Below are positions 50,320 through 59,385 of a DNA stretch of 64,000 nt, one piece after another (positions within the stretch are counted from its first letter, which is position 1; each line of letters opens with the position of its first letter). This stretch comes from Anaerolineae bacterium (lineage in GTDB: Bacteria > Chloroflexota > Anaerolineae > Aggregatilineales > J027), in the NCBI GenBank assembly GCA_019913005.1, contig JAIOHL010000282.1:1-64000 (forward strand), in the 5' to 3' direction. The position numbers and the translations under genes were made by a program. The notes beneath the pieces are model-generated. The model had not been told where the DNA came from. It worked only from the letters and a program-made list of their open reading frames with translations, and did not search any database.

Positions 50320-51408
50320 ATGAATAATCAATCGAATCCCCTCCGCGCGGCGGACTATTTGATGAAACCCGATGCCCCAGTAGGTATCGTAGGGTATGGG
50401 GCATACATCCCACGTTATCGCCTGCCTGCCAGTGAGGTGGCGCGTGTGTGGACAAACGGATTGGGTGGCACGCCGATTAATGAAAAAGCCGTCGCAGGGC
50501 TGGATGAGGATGTGATTACCATGTCCATCGAAGCGGCCCGTAATGCACTAGCGCGGGGTGGGATAGACCCCCGGCAAATTCGCGCCGTATGGGTCGGTTC
50601 AGAATCCCACCCCTATGCCGTCAAGCCAAGTAGTACAATTGTGGCGGAGGCCATCGGTGCAGCACCAAATATCCAAGCGGCTGACTGGGAATTTGCCTGT
50701 AAAGCGGGTTCGGAAGCGATGCAGGCCGCGATTGGGTTGGTCGGTAGCAACATGGCGGGTTATGCGCTCAGTATTGGCATGGATACCGCACAGGGACGTC
50801 CCGGTGATGCCCTTGAATATACAGCGGCGGCGGGTGGTGCGGCCTATCTGATTGGGCCAGCCGATAACAGCCTTGCGATTTTTCAGGGATCGTACAGCTT
50901 CGTGACCGATACCCCGGATTTCTGGCGGCGGTCACACGAAACCTATCCTTCACATGGAGATCGCTTCACGGGCGAACCAGCTTATTTCAAACACACCGTC
51001 ACGGCGGGTGAGACTTTAATGGGGTTGATGGGGACGACGGCGAAAGATTACACATGGGCTGTTTTCCATCAACCCAATGTCAAATTCCCCAGCCGTGCTG
51101 CTCAAATTCTCGGCTTCAGCGATGACCAGATCAAACCCGGTCTGCTGTCAGGTGAAGTTGGCAATGTATATGCGGGGAGTAGCCTGTTGGGGTTGACCGC
51201 CACACTGGATGCCGCCGAACCGGGTGATCGGATTTTGATGGTGTCGTATGGCAGCGGCGCAGGCTCGGATGCGTTTGATATTTTGGTGACGGACAAGATC
51301 ACCGAACGCAAGCATCTTGCCCCGGCCACCCGCACCTATATCGCTCGCCGCACACAAATTGATTACGCCCTATACACCCGCTATCGTGGCAAACTCCGGG
51401 TGGAATAG
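50320..51408 (+). CDS. mvaS: HMG-CoA synthase (archaeal-type)
   Basis: ATG at 50320 follows GGAGA; a second ATG at 50308 is less likely. Thiolase-fold signatures are [40 protein letters not shown], then [20 protein letters not shown] with the catalytic Cys, and [20 protein letters not shown] with the His. [20 protein letters not shown] and [11 protein letters not shown] close the core. It joins acetoacetyl-CoA and acetyl-CoA to HMG-CoA. With the reductase in front it gives the first two committed steps of the mevalonate route in one operon, ended by a strong terminator. Confidence 0.93.
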   Translation: MNNQSNPLRAADYLMKPDAPVGIVGYGAYIPRYRLPASEVARVWTNGLGGTPINEKAVAGLDEDVITMSIEAARNALARGGIDPRQIRAVWVGSESHPYAVKPSSTIVAEAIGAAPNIQAADWEFACKAGSEAMQAAIGLVGSNMAGYALSIGMDTAQGRPGDALEYTAAAGGAAYLIGPADNSLAIFQGSYSFVTDTPDFWRRSHETYPSHGDRFTGEPAYFKHTVTAGETLMGLMGTTAKDYTWAVFHQPNVKFPSRAAQILGFSDDQIKPGLLSGEVGNVYAGSSLLGLTATLDAAEPGDRILMVSYGSGAGSDAFDILVTDKITERKHLAPATRTYIARRTQIDYALYTRYRGKLRVE

Positions 51409-51438
51409 TTTTTCTTCTGTCATCTTTTTCTCTCATAA

Positions 51439-51476
51439 CCCTCTCCTCAAGGCAAAGTGGGGAGAGGGCATTTTTT
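51439..51476 (+). terminator. Terminator behind the HMG-CoA gene pair
   Basis: CCCTCTCC (51439-51446) pairs with GGAGAGGG (51461-51468) around a 14-base loop, then CA and T6 (51471-51476). It lies 30 bases behind the HMG-CoA synthase stop codon at 51408. Confidence 0.9.
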
Positions 51477-51495
51477 GACTTAAAGTGGCTCAACA

Positions 51496-52344
51496 ATGAC
51501 TCCAAACGACCCCCGCCAAACCACTCTCGATTATTTCAACCAGCGTAGCGATTTTTGGCATGATATTTACGAGCGCCCCCAAACCTTTACGGGTTATAGC
51601 GTGCTTAAACAACATCATACCGTCATGCAGGTGGTTCAGCAGACCCAAACCCCCGGCAACGCGATATTGGATGTAGGCTGTGGGGCAGGAATCACCGTTC
51701 TCGAATTGGCAGAAAGGGGTTATCAGGCCAGCGGGATTGATTTTGCGCCAAACATGATTGAACGCGCTAAACAAGACGCCGAGGCAAAGGGGGTGGTCTG
51801 CGATTTTCAAGTTGCCTCTGCCGAGAATTTGCCCTATCCCACTCAACATTTTGATATGGTCATCGCGCTGGGATTAGTAGGGAATCTACACGATGATACA
51901 GCCTGCTTGGGCGAGATACGCCGCGTTCTTAAACCGAGTGGGATGGTGTTATTGACCATGCCAAACGTACTGGCCCTTGATCGTTGGATCAGCGTGCCGC
52001 GTTCTCTGCCGATTATTTTTGGGCATCGTTTTCGTTCGCAGTTCCGGCGTATCGGCAATCTGGAGAGGCGCTTGCGGGGCATTGCGCCGAAAGATGCTGC
52101 CGACCTTCGTTTTGGGAAATCCACCATCCCCTATTTTTACAGACGCCATCTGACTCAGGCTGGTTTTCAAGAAGTGGGCTATTCGTCCATCACCTTTGGG
52201 CCGTTTTTGCCATTGGGCTTACGGGTATGGAATGACCCCAAATTGATTACTATGAGTGAGGCGATTTGTAAAAGGGGTGTGCTACAAAAGTGGCTCAATT
52301 GGGGTGGCAATATTGTCATTTTTCAGGCGCGGCTTGCCCCCTGA
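51496..52344 (+). CDS. Class I SAM-dependent methyltransferase
   Basis: The SAM-binding signature is NAILDVGCGAGITVLELAER, with YQASGIDFAPNMIERAKQDA for the ribose and VCDFQVASAENLPYPTQHFD and MVIALGLVGNLHDDTACLGE for motifs II-III. It matches UbiE/Methyltransf_11-like enzymes. A C-terminal extension with FRRIGNLERRLRGIAPKDAA suggests a lipid or quinone-like substrate, which is an inference. It is its own transcript between the terminator and the XRE gene. Confidence 0.88.
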   Translation: MTPNDPRQTTLDYFNQRSDFWHDIYERPQTFTGYSVLKQHHTVMQVVQQTQTPGNAILDVGCGAGITVLELAERGYQASGIDFAPNMIERAKQDAEAKGVVCDFQVASAENLPYPTQHFDMVIALGLVGNLHDDTACLGEIRRVLKPSGMVLLTMPNVLALDRWISVPRSLPIIFGHRFRSQFRRIGNLERRLRGIAPKDAADLRFGKSTIPYFYRRHLTQAGFQEVGYSSITFGPFLPLGLRVWNDPKLITMSEAICKRGVLQKWLNWGGNIVIFQARLAP

Positions 52345-52442
52345 TTGCATCCCCTACCTGCTTCTCGTATAATGTGCCATAACTAAGAGGCAGTTGCCGT
52401 AACTAATGATGATAAAGGAGGCAAGCGCCCCCAGCAGTCTGT

Positions 52443-53231
52443 TTGCATTTTGAACAGATTATCGGCGCGAAACGTATGAGCTTTAGTGATGTTGCCGCCA
52501 AATTGAAAAAATCAGGGGCGCTGGAAAAAGAAAAGGCCACCCTCGAACAAAAACCTCTAGATTTGGAAGAACTCTATACCCTGCGTGCGCGAATGATGGG
52601 GGTGTTGATTCGGGATGCGCGGTTGGCAATGGGTTATACCATTGAGGAAATCGCCAATCATTTGAATTTACCCGATGAAACAATACTGGCTTGGGAATTT
52701 GGGCAGGCCGTCCCCAGTTTGCCCCAACTAGAATTGGTCGCCTTTCTGCTGCAAGTCCCGGTCAGCCATTTTTGGGGCAGCGATACCTTTATGCAGCAAT
52801 ATGGCAGTCGCCAAATTGACAGTCACGAATATAGCATTCTGCGGGATCGCATGATTGGCGCTTTGATTCGTGCGGGTCGTCAAGCCAAAAATATTTCTAC
52901 TGCTGATCTAGCCACCAAACTTGGCATTAATGCCGAATTTTTAGAAGCCTATGAATATGGCACGTTGCCGGTTCCCATGACCCTGTTGGTTTCGATTGCC
53001 AGCGCATTGGAGGTCAATGTCAATTATTTCTTGGAAAGCAGCAGTCGCGTTGGGGAATTTCTGGAAATCCGCGAAGCCCTTAAGACGATTGAGGAAATGC
53101 CGGAAGATATTCGGGCGTTTCTCAGTTCGCATACGAATCAGCCCTATATCCGTCTGGCGATGATTTTTGCCAAACTGCCAGCAGATTCCTTACGAGCATT
53201 GGCAGAGAGTATGCTCGATATTACACTCTAG
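52443..53231 (+). CDS. XRE-type protein with two HTH domains
   Basis: Two XRE-like helix-turn-helix domains are visible, YTIEEIANHLNLPDETILAW with EFGQAVPSLPQLELVAFLLQ, then ISTADLATKLGINAEFLEAY with EYGTLPVPMTLLVSIASALE. The last part has EIREALKTIEEMPEDIRAFL. It is probably a transcription regulator or a scaffold of the RodZ/RsaL kind, but it has no membrane part. The start is uncertain: TTG at 52443 opens the frame, an ATG lies at 52476, and the only strong ribosome site (AAAGGAGG at 52414-52421) is too far from both. Confidence 0.75.
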   Translation: MHFEQIIGAKRMSFSDVAAKLKKSGALEKEKATLEQKPLDLEELYTLRARMMGVLIRDARLAMGYTIEEIANHLNLPDETILAWEFGQAVPSLPQLELVAFLLQVPVSHFWGSDTFMQQYGSRQIDSHEYSILRDRMIGALIRAGRQAKNISTADLATKLGINAEFLEAYEYGTLPVPMTLLVSIASALEVNVNYFLESSSRVGEFLEIREALKTIEEMPEDIRAFLSSHTNQPYIRLAMIFAKLPADSLRALAESMLDITL

Positions 53232-53300
53232 TTTTGTTATATCACTTTTGTAGGGGCAGATTGGTTGCCCTTATTTTTTGCAACCGAAGGGAATCACATC

Positions 53301-53945
53301 ATGAGTACAGGCAGCGAACTGCAAAGTAAAGGCACTCGTCTATTTGAAAAAGGCAAACATCAAGAGGCTGTGGGTGTTTTCACCGAGGCTATTGAAGCCT
53401 ATCGTACTGAGGGCAACGGACAAATGGCCGCCGAAATGCAGGTCAATGTTGGCATGTGCAAGCGCGAATTGGAGCAGTACGAGGACGCGCTCAAAGAAAT
53501 GCAGACCAGTCTGGACTATTTTGAGGAACATGGCCCGCAAATTCGCAAAGCCCAAACGATGGGTAACATGGCGTTGGCCTATGCCAAACTGGGCGATACC
53601 GAACAAGCCCAAACGATGTATAGGGAAGCGGGCGCGATTTTCCGTGAACTCGGTGAAGATGAACAATATGGTGAAACCATCCTTGCGTTGGCAGATATGT
53701 ATTTCCGCGCTGGCGATTTGATGCTGGCCGTTTCGACATTTGAAGTCGGCCTCGAATATGTCAAGAACCTCAATCATCGCCAAAAGATGATTAAGCAGTT
53801 GGGGATGTTGAAAGCGCGTTTGACGGGTGAGAAAAAGGCCCAAGAGAGCGTTTCATCGGAAGCGACCACCGACAGCCGCCGTCGCCGAGGAATTAATGCA
53901 CGCCGCATCGGTCAAGGTAAGATTGAAGAAAAATCTGACGAGTAA
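53301..53945 (+). CDS. TPR protein with basic C-terminal tail
   Basis: ATG at 53301 follows AAGGGAA. TPR units are clear: TRLFEKGKHQEAVGVFTEAI, MQVNVGMCKRELEQYEDALK, QTMGNMALAYAKLGDTEQAQ and LALADMYFRAGDLMLAVSTF. A basic tail (DSRRRRGINARRIGQGKI) ends the chain. It is a protein-binding scaffold with unknown partners. It follows the XRE gene by 69 bases, perhaps in the same transcript. Confidence 0.8.
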   Translation: MSTGSELQSKGTRLFEKGKHQEAVGVFTEAIEAYRTEGNGQMAAEMQVNVGMCKRELEQYEDALKEMQTSLDYFEEHGPQIRKAQTMGNMALAYAKLGDTEQAQTMYREAGAIFRELGEDEQYGETILALADMYFRAGDLMLAVSTFEVGLEYVKNLNHRQKMIKQLGMLKARLTGEKKAQESVSSEATTDSRRRRGINARRIGQGKIEEKSDE

Positions 53946-53952
53946 TGTGGCT

Positions 53953-54663
53953 TTAAATTTCTGACTCAGGTGTGGATGCCAGATTGATCCCTAGTTCACA
54001 CCTGAGTTGTTCCCTCCCCACCTCGGTCAATTGAATGGTTCGCCCCTCTGGAACGCGCACGATCCATTTCCGCTCAAACAGCTTGTTGGCGATCATCGCA
54101 CCGAGTACCCCGGCTAGGTGATACCGTCGTTCGCTCCAATCCAGACAGGGGCGGGCTAGGGCGCGGCGGCTTTTATGCAATGTTTCAATCTCAATCCCCC
54201 ATGTCGGCAGCCACTGAAGCCCGTGCGGGGTCACTTCAAAATCGTCGCCCTTGCTCTCCAAAATTCCCTGATGCAGCAGCGCCTCGGTGATGGCTACACC
54301 TAAGCTACCTGCCAGATGGTCATAACAGGTGCGGGCGAAGCGCATGGCTTGTAATTCAGCCGATTCGTGGCGTAATTTTCGCTGTGGTAGCGGGGCAATA
54401 ATGGCTAATGCTTCAAGGGCGTGACCCACCTCCGCATTTTTGAGCCGATAATAACGATGCCGGCCTGTTGTTGTCATACTCAATAATCCCCCCTCGACCA
54501 ACTTATGGAGATGGCTACTGGCGGTTTGCGGCGTAATCTGAGCGCGATAGGCGAGTTCGCTGGCCGGAAGTGCCTGTCCTCCCATGAGCGCTGAGAGGAT
54601 AGCGGCGCGGGCAGGCTCTCCAATTAATGCGGCGATTGTTGAAAGGTCAGGTTCAATGCTCAT
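53953..54663 (-). CDS. ArsR-type winged-helix regulator, long form
   Basis: The N-terminal winged helix has AALIGEPARAAILSALMGGQ, LPASELAYRAQITPQTASSH with the recognition helix, and LHKLVEGGLLSMTTTGRHRY. The C-terminal 150 residues are a second domain with FARTCYDHLAGSLGVAITEA and CLDWSERRYHLAGVLGAMIA. It lacks the metal Cys of SmtB types, so it may sense a small molecule. It is divergent from the flavin reductase gene, and a pair of half-sites lies in the shared region, so it probably represses that gene. Confidence 0.85.
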   Translation of the reverse strand: MSIEPDLSTIAALIGEPARAAILSALMGGQALPASELAYRAQITPQTASSHLHKLVEGGLLSMTTTGRHRYYRLKNAEVGHALEALAIIAPLPQRKLRHESAELQAMRFARTCYDHLAGSLGVAITEALLHQGILESKGDDFEVTPHGLQWLPTWGIEIETLHKSRRALARPCLDWSERRYHLAGVLGAMIANKLFERKWIVRVPEGRTIQLTEVGREQLRCELGINLASTPESEI

Positions 54664-54717
54664 CGAAATGTTTTCCTCTCAGCTTTTCTCACGATATTCC
54701 TGATTGTACTACAAACA

Positions 54718-54741
54718 CATTTCGATGAAAAACGAAACATG
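54718..54741. promoter_or_regulatory. Candidate operator of the divergent HTH regulator
   Basis: CATTTCGATG at 54718-54727 is the exact reverse complement of CATCGAAATG at 54661-54670, which covers the regulator start codon. A shorter dyad, TTTCG with CGAAA (54720-54737), lies inside it. The two ten-base arms may be paired half-sites of the HTH regulator. Confidence 0.5.
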
Positions 54742-54802
54742 CTTGTTGATAAGTATGATATTCTGTTGGATAAGTTTGTGGATGAACCAAGAGGAAGGGC
54801 AA

Positions 54803-55399
54803 ATGTTCCAAACAATTGAACCAAAGATTCTCTATTTTGGCACCCCGGTGGTGTTGATAAGTTCGTTGAACGAGGATGACACGGCCAATCTAGCGCCGAT
54901 GTCGTCAGCATGGGCTTTGGGTTGGACGGTGATGCTTGGCTTAGGGACGGGCGGGAAAACTTACGAAAATTTGGTCGAACGCGGCGAATGTGTATTGAAT
55001 TTTCCTTCGGATGGGCTGTGGTCGGCGGTTGAAAGCCTTGCCAGTTTGACGGGCAAGACTCCCATTCCACCTCATAAACAAGCCCGATTTCGGTATGAGC
55101 CAGATAAATTCGGGGCAGCGCATTTAACCCCTTTGCCGTCGCTTTGTGTCAGGCCTCCGCGTGTCATGGAGTGCCTGTTGCAAATGGAAGTGGTGGTGCG
55201 AAATATTTTTGCCATAGGAGAGGCCGAGAGTGAAATTGCGGCAGTAGAAGTGCAGGTGTTAAAAGTTCATGCCCATGACGAAATCATCTACAGTCCAGAC
55301 CATATTGATCCGGCAAAATGGCACCCCCTGATCTATAATTTTCGCCATTATTTTGGGTTTGGGATGGAATTGGGCAAGTCGTTTCGCTCGGAGACTTAA
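54803..55399 (+). CDS. Flavin reductase-like (FMN-binding split barrel) protein
   Basis: ATG at 54803 follows GAGGAAGGG. The upstream in-frame part has no protein-like features and holds the operator. The domain has the split-barrel pattern of flavin reductases (PF01613): LYFGTPVVLISSLNEDDTAN, LAPMSSAWALGWTVMLGLGT, GGKTYENLVERGECVLNFPS, then VFAIGEAESEIAAVEVQVLK-like strand segments. Such proteins reduce FMN with NAD(P)H or bind FMN. The divergent regulator probably controls it. Its stop abuts the rodA stop without a gap. Confidence 0.85.
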   Translation: MFQTIEPKILYFGTPVVLISSLNEDDTANLAPMSSAWALGWTVMLGLGTGGKTYENLVERGECVLNFPSDGLWSAVESLASLTGKTPIPPHKQARFRYEPDKFGAAHLTPLPSLCVRPPRVMECLLQMEVVVRNIFAIGEAESEIAAVEVQVLKVHAHDEIIYSPDHIDPAKWHPLIYNFRHYFGFGMELGKSFRSET

Positions 55400-56554
55400 T
55401 TACCCGACCAGTTCACTATATTTATTCCGCATGGCTACGCTTTCTACCAAGCCAATCCCAAACAGCAGCGTCACCAATGATGAACCACCGGAACTGACAA
55501 GGGGTAGAGTCAACCCGGTCACGGGCAAAATGGAAAGGTTCATGCCAACGGATACAATCGTTTGGAAGGCGATGATGCCTGCCACACCATAACAAATCAA
55601 CGCGCCAAGCGGGTCGCGGGCCATGGCCGCTACTCGTGCGATCCTCATCACCAAAAAGCCGATCAAAAACAATACGCCGGATGCCCCAACAAAACCAGAT
55701 TCTTCCGCAATGACGCTAAAAATGAAATCGGTATGGCGCACGCGCAAAAAACGACCCTGCGTTTGTGTACCATTCGCATAGCCTTTGCCCAGCAACCCCC
55801 CTGACCCGATGCTAATTAAGGCTTGGTCACGGTTAAATTGGGCATCTTTGTTACCTTCGGGGTTCACAAAGGTTAAGATACGCTCTTTTTGATAATCCTG
55901 CATGTTGATCCAGACGGCAGGGAGCATCATCAGACCAACCAGTCCAATAATCACAAGATGCATAATGCGCAACCCTGCTCCCCAAATCATCGCAAACCAG
56001 ATCACGGTGAAAGCAATCACATTGCCGAGATTGGGCTGCACGAAAATAAAGGTCATCGGGACAGCGACATAAATGAGGGATACGATCACCGTTTTGAACT
56101 GATCTAATTTTTGATATTGTTTGGTGAGGTGCTGACCGAGGGCAATGATAATGAGCATTTTGCCAATTTCAGAAGGTTGCACCGGGATACCCACGTCGAG
56201 CCAACGCTGTGCCCCGGCTGCTCCTAATTGACCGACAGCGGCGACCAACCCCAATGCAAACAGCAATAATCCATAGATATAGGGCTGTAGCGCCCCCAAC
56301 AGGCGATAATCAAGACTGGCAAGGATAAAAACAACTGCTAACCCGATGAAAGTATAGGTAATTTGGCTACTGACCCGTCCAATTAAGTCGGTGTCCACCG
56401 CACCGAGGGTCGCACTGCGGATAAACAAAATACCGATCAATACCAGTAGCATGGTTGCACCCAATAACCAATAATCGAAATTGCGCCACAATGAGGTTGT
56501 TTGGGATTGTGTGCGGGGTAGGGTGCGCGAGGCTGACCGATAAGTGGATGTCAT
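55400..56554 (-). CDS. rodA: RodA/FtsW-family peptidoglycan glycosyltransferase
   Basis: ATG at 56554 follows GAGGAAG. There are about ten membrane helices. SEDS-family marks are VPVQPSEIGKMLIIIALGQH-type (here GIPVQPSEIGKMLIIIALGQ), FVQPNLGNVIAFTVIWFAMI, DQALISIGSGGLLGKGYANG, DFIFSVIAEESGFVGASGVL, and INLSILPVTGLTLPLVSSGG-like (SILPVTGLTLPLVSSGGSSL). The family polymerises lipid II into glycan strands for cell elongation or division. It follows the min genes in the same direction, a common layout with rod-shape and division genes. No partner PBP2 gene is in the window. Confidence 0.95.
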   Translation of the reverse strand: MTSTYRSASRTLPRTQSQTTSLWRNFDYWLLGATMLLVLIGILFIRSATLGAVDTDLIGRVSSQITYTFIGLAVVFILASLDYRLLGALQPYIYGLLLFALGLVAAVGQLGAAGAQRWLDVGIPVQPSEIGKMLIIIALGQHLTKQYQKLDQFKTVIVSLIYVAVPMTFIFVQPNLGNVIAFTVIWFAMIWGAGLRIMHLVIIGLVGLMMLPAVWINMQDYQKERILTFVNPEGNKDAQFNRDQALISIGSGGLLGKGYANGTQTQGRFLRVRHTDFIFSVIAEESGFVGASGVLFLIGFLVMRIARVAAMARDPLGALICYGVAGIIAFQTIVSVGMNLSILPVTGLTLPLVSSGGSSLVTLLFGIGLVESVAMRNKYSELVG

Positions 56555-56639
56555 TAAATCTTCCTCTAAAACCGACGGCGTTGGGTAGGGTAGCGCGTGC
56601 AACAGAGTGTGTCAAGCATCATCTTGCACGGTCTCCCAC

Positions 56640-56990
56640 CTATTCGCTGTCCTCCTCTTCCTCCTCTAGTTTGGAACTGGAATTTGACGTTTGCAGCGAA
56701 AAGGCAATCCGTCCGGGTTCTTCGTTTGGCTGCTCCACCGATTTGGCAAGGGGGATGTCGGCCACCAAGTAGTTTTCCCGCTCCCGCAGTTCTAGTTTCA
56801 TTTCTACGGCGCTTTCATCAATACGGCAGTATTTTTTGATGACCTCAATGATTTCGGCCTGCATTTCGCGCAGTTTTTCGGGGGAGAGTTGGCTGCGGTC
56901 TGTGACTAAGACAAAACGCAGGCGCTCCATTGCGGTTTTGGCGCTGCGTTGGTCTTTCCGGCTGAAAAAACGGTCTACAATGTTACTCAT
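56640..56990 (-). CDS. minE: Cell division topological specificity factor MinE
   Basis: The ATG at 56990 is 6 bases after AAGGAG; an ATG at 56996 is too close to it. The N-terminal half has NIVDRFFSRKDQRSAKTAME and RLRFVLVTDRSQLSPEKLRE, the MinD-interaction and membrane part of MinE. The topological domain follows (IIEVIKKYCRIDESAVEMKL). The end is a highly acidic tail with a run of five Glu. MinE moves MinD on the membrane so that MinC is kept away from midcell. The stop of minD overlaps its ribosome site. Confidence 0.95.
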   Translation of the reverse strand: MSNIVDRFFSRKDQRSAKTAMERLRFVLVTDRSQLSPEKLREMQAEIIEVIKKYCRIDESAVEMKLELRERENYLVADIPLAKSVEQPNEEPGRIAFSLQTSNSSSKLEEEEEDSE

Positions 56991-57002
56991 CGTCATCTCC
57001 TT

Positions 57003-57791
57003 CTACCCGCCTCCAAACAGCTTGCGGAAGCGTTCGAGAACCCCCCCGTTGCTATCCAGATTCATGAAAGGAACTTTTTCGCCCATCAAGCGACGTGCAA
57101 TGTCTTCAAAGGCTTGTTTGGGGCGGCCTGTTGCGGCGACGCCTTCATTGCTGCTTTTGATAATAATCTCATCATCTGGGACTACACCGATGAGTTTGAT
57201 TGAAAGTAAGCTCACCACATCTTCTACCGAGAGCATATCCCCTCGACGTACCATACCCAACTTGATACGGTTGACGATGAGGCGCACAGGTACGGGTCTT
57301 TCTTCAGCTTCCAATAATCCGATGATGCGGTCAGCATCCCGTACCGCCGACACTTCCGGATTGGTGACGACCAATACTTCATCTGCTGGAGCGACCGCAT
57401 TTTTGAAACCCCATTCAATTCCGGCGGGGCTGTCAATCAATACAAAGTCATGGACATGTCTCAGTTCATTGGCGAGGGTAATCATATCTTGGGGAGAAAT
57501 AGCGGTTTTGTCGCGCACCTGTGAGGCGGGAATGAGTGCCAATGCTGGATAATCTTTGTGTTTGACCATCGCTTGTTTAAGTTTGCAGCGACCCTCAACT
57601 ACATCTACCAAATCATAGACAATGCGATTTTCAAGGCCCATCATCAAGTCGAGATTACGTAGTCCTATATCCGCGTCAATAGCAACAACCTTTTGTTCCA
57701 GCGAGGCTAATGACATCGCTAGATTGGCAGTGGTAGTGGTTTTGCCTACGCCACCCTTGCCCGATGTAATTGTGATAACCCGTCCACTCAT
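57003..57791 (-). CDS. minD: Septum site-determining ATPase MinD
   Basis: ATG at 57791 has GGAG upstream. The deviant Walker A loop is TSGKGGVGKTTTTANLAMSL and the next strand is VVAIDADIGLRNLDLMMGLE. DFVLIDSPAGIEWGFKNAV follows as Walker B. The C-terminus ends in an amphipathic helix (GGVLERFRKLFGGG), the membrane-targeting sequence. It is the membrane ATPase that carries MinC. It lies between minC and minE in a leftward operon. Confidence 0.96.
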   Translation of the reverse strand: MSGRVITITSGKGGVGKTTTTANLAMSLASLEQKVVAIDADIGLRNLDLMMGLENRIVYDLVDVVEGRCKLKQAMVKHKDYPALALIPASQVRDKTAISPQDMITLANELRHVHDFVLIDSPAGIEWGFKNAVAPADEVLVVTNPEVSAVRDADRIIGLLEAEERPVPVRLIVNRIKLGMVRRGDMLSVEDVVSLLSIKLIGVVPDDEIIIKSSNEGVAATGRPKQAFEDIARRLMGEKVPFMNLDSNGGVLERFRKLFGGG

Positions 57792-57816
57792 CGTGACATA
57801 CTCCAAGCGATAATCG

Positions 57817-58533
57817 CTAATCTGTCCAAGGTTCGGCTCGAATCATGCCGTCTTCAATATACGCCCGTTCAGGATGTTTGCGTCGTTTTTTGCTAGGCGG
57901 TGAGACACTAATTAGGGCACCAATACGTAGCTGCGTCGGCTGCAAATCTAAAGCACACACTACACACGTTTCATCGCCATAGGCCCCGGCATGAACAACC
58001 CCGCGCAGTCGGCCCCATACCACGACATCCCCACCTGCTACAATTTCAGAGCCAGCATTGACATCCCCCAAGATGACGACATGACCGTTATGCTGCACAG
58101 ACTGACCACTGCGCAGCGTGCGGCGGATCAAGAGTCCTTCAGTTCCATGCACGTCTGACTTTAGCATCGGGGCTTCGGGGGCAGACTCCGCCATTTTGAG
58201 GGCATCGGTTACATGCGAGGCGGTAGCCGGTGGATCAACCAGTTCAATCGCAAGGCCCAATTTGCGGGCCGCCCCTTGCGTGGTGGCGCTGGTACTGAGC
58301 ACGGAAATCAAATTGACATCCCGTTTTTGTAGGATGTTGAGTAGATTAGCCAGTTCGTGTCGCCGGATTGCCCGCTTATCCACCTCCAACGCCAAACTTG
58401 CCCCTTTAAAAAAAGCGGCCTGTTGGTCAATCCGTATGGCAAGGTCAGCAATCACTTTCGCCCATTCATCATCGGGTGGAATCGTGACGAGTAAGCCTTG
58501 TCGAATCCCTTTGAACTGAATAGCACCCGACAT
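57817..58533 (-). CDS. minC: Septum site-determining protein MinC
   Basis: The N-terminal FtsZ-inhibiting domain runs to about residue 105 (IQFKGIRQGLLVTIPPDDEW and VISVLSTSATTQGAARKLG-like strand order). A linker leads to the beta-helix domain with the repeated G-x-V-x-x-G pattern: GLLIRRTLRSGQSVQHNGHV, VILGDVNAGSEIVAGGDVVV, then WGRLRGVVHAGAYGDETCVV. MinC blocks FtsZ rings at the poles when carried by MinD. Order is minC-minD-minE-rodA, all leftward. Confidence 0.93.
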   Translation of the reverse strand: MSGAIQFKGIRQGLLVTIPPDDEWAKVIADLAIRIDQQAAFFKGASLALEVDKRAIRRHELANLLNILQKRDVNLISVLSTSATTQGAARKLGLAIELVDPPATASHVTDALKMAESAPEAPMLKSDVHGTEGLLIRRTLRSGQSVQHNGHVVILGDVNAGSEIVAGGDVVVWGRLRGVVHAGAYGDETCVVCALDLQPTQLRIGALISVSPPSKKRRKHPERAYIEDGMIRAEPWTD

Positions 58534-58601
58534 AAAACGTAATCTACTCCAAAAATGTACTTTGCATTATCGGTTATTGTACGGAAGGTGGGACATTCGC
58601 G

Positions 58602-59273
58602 CTACTTATTTGACCAGACTCGTGTTTTATGCCATGTGAAGCTGCTCAATGAATCTGGGCCACCTTGTATCCACACTCCCCAAAGCACCACCTGATCTGC
58701 TGGTATATACGGCAAATCCCACATCCACTCTCGATTCAAGCGCAGGGTTAGCACGTTTTGGGTCGGGGAAAAATCGAGGCGGATAGTGTTGGTCGCCCCA
58801 CCCCGATGAATGAATCGGAAAGGTTTCCAATAGGTCAGGATTTGTTGGTTCGGTTCGGTCAGGGAAGGGCAGCTATCGAGACGGGGAATTATGGCTTGTG
58901 GACATTGACGGGCGGTGACATATCCCGTGTCATTAATGCCAATCATTGTCCATGTGCCATTGTTGTTTGCCAGTGCGATACCCCATGCTGTAAATGGGTC
59001 GGCAGTTTGGTTGATTTGTGCTGAAACTTCAAGGGTAAAGGACGCATTTTTTAGCAGATACGGGGCCTCATAAAATAAGGTGTCGGAGGGAAGAATGATC
59101 TGCTCCCCACTCCCACCTGCCCATAAAAATTTCTCATCAGTCCATTGGAGTGATCCTTGATATGCTGGATTGGCATCCCCCTGCGACAATCGCCATGCCA
59201 GCAGACCAAATCCGACTAAAGTTGCTATTGTCATTATCACTAGCAGCCAGAAAAAACATGGGGAGGGTTTCAT
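58602..59273 (-). CDS. Membrane-anchored beta-sandwich protein, unknown function
   Basis: An N-terminal membrane helix (residues about 4-28) is followed by an extracellular beta-rich domain (SLQWTDEKFLWAGGSGEQII, SFTLEVSAQINQTADPFTAW, GIALANNNGTWTMIGINDTG, then NTIRLDFSPTQNVLTLRLNR). This fits a concanavalin/LamG-like sandwich that may bind sugar. No catalytic site is visible and I recognise no closer family. It is upstream of minC but has a gap of 69 bases and probably its own promoter. Confidence 0.6.
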   Translation of the reverse strand: MKPSPCFFWLLVIMTIATLVGFGLLAWRLSQGDANPAYQGSLQWTDEKFLWAGGSGEQIILPSDTLFYEAPYLLKNASFTLEVSAQINQTADPFTAWGIALANNNGTWTMIGINDTGYVTARQCPQAIIPRLDSCPSLTEPNQQILTYWKPFRFIHRGGATNTIRLDFSPTQNVLTLRLNREWMWDLPYIPADQVVLWGVWIQGGPDSLSSFTWHKTRVWSNK

Positions 59274-59385
59274 AGGCCGTCAGCATTATGAACGGCAAAC
59301 GACGTAATGGGAGTAGGTTTGCACCCAATGCGCGTGTTATAATGCGCCAATATCATTCATCTTTCCAACTGATGAGGGTTTCCCC

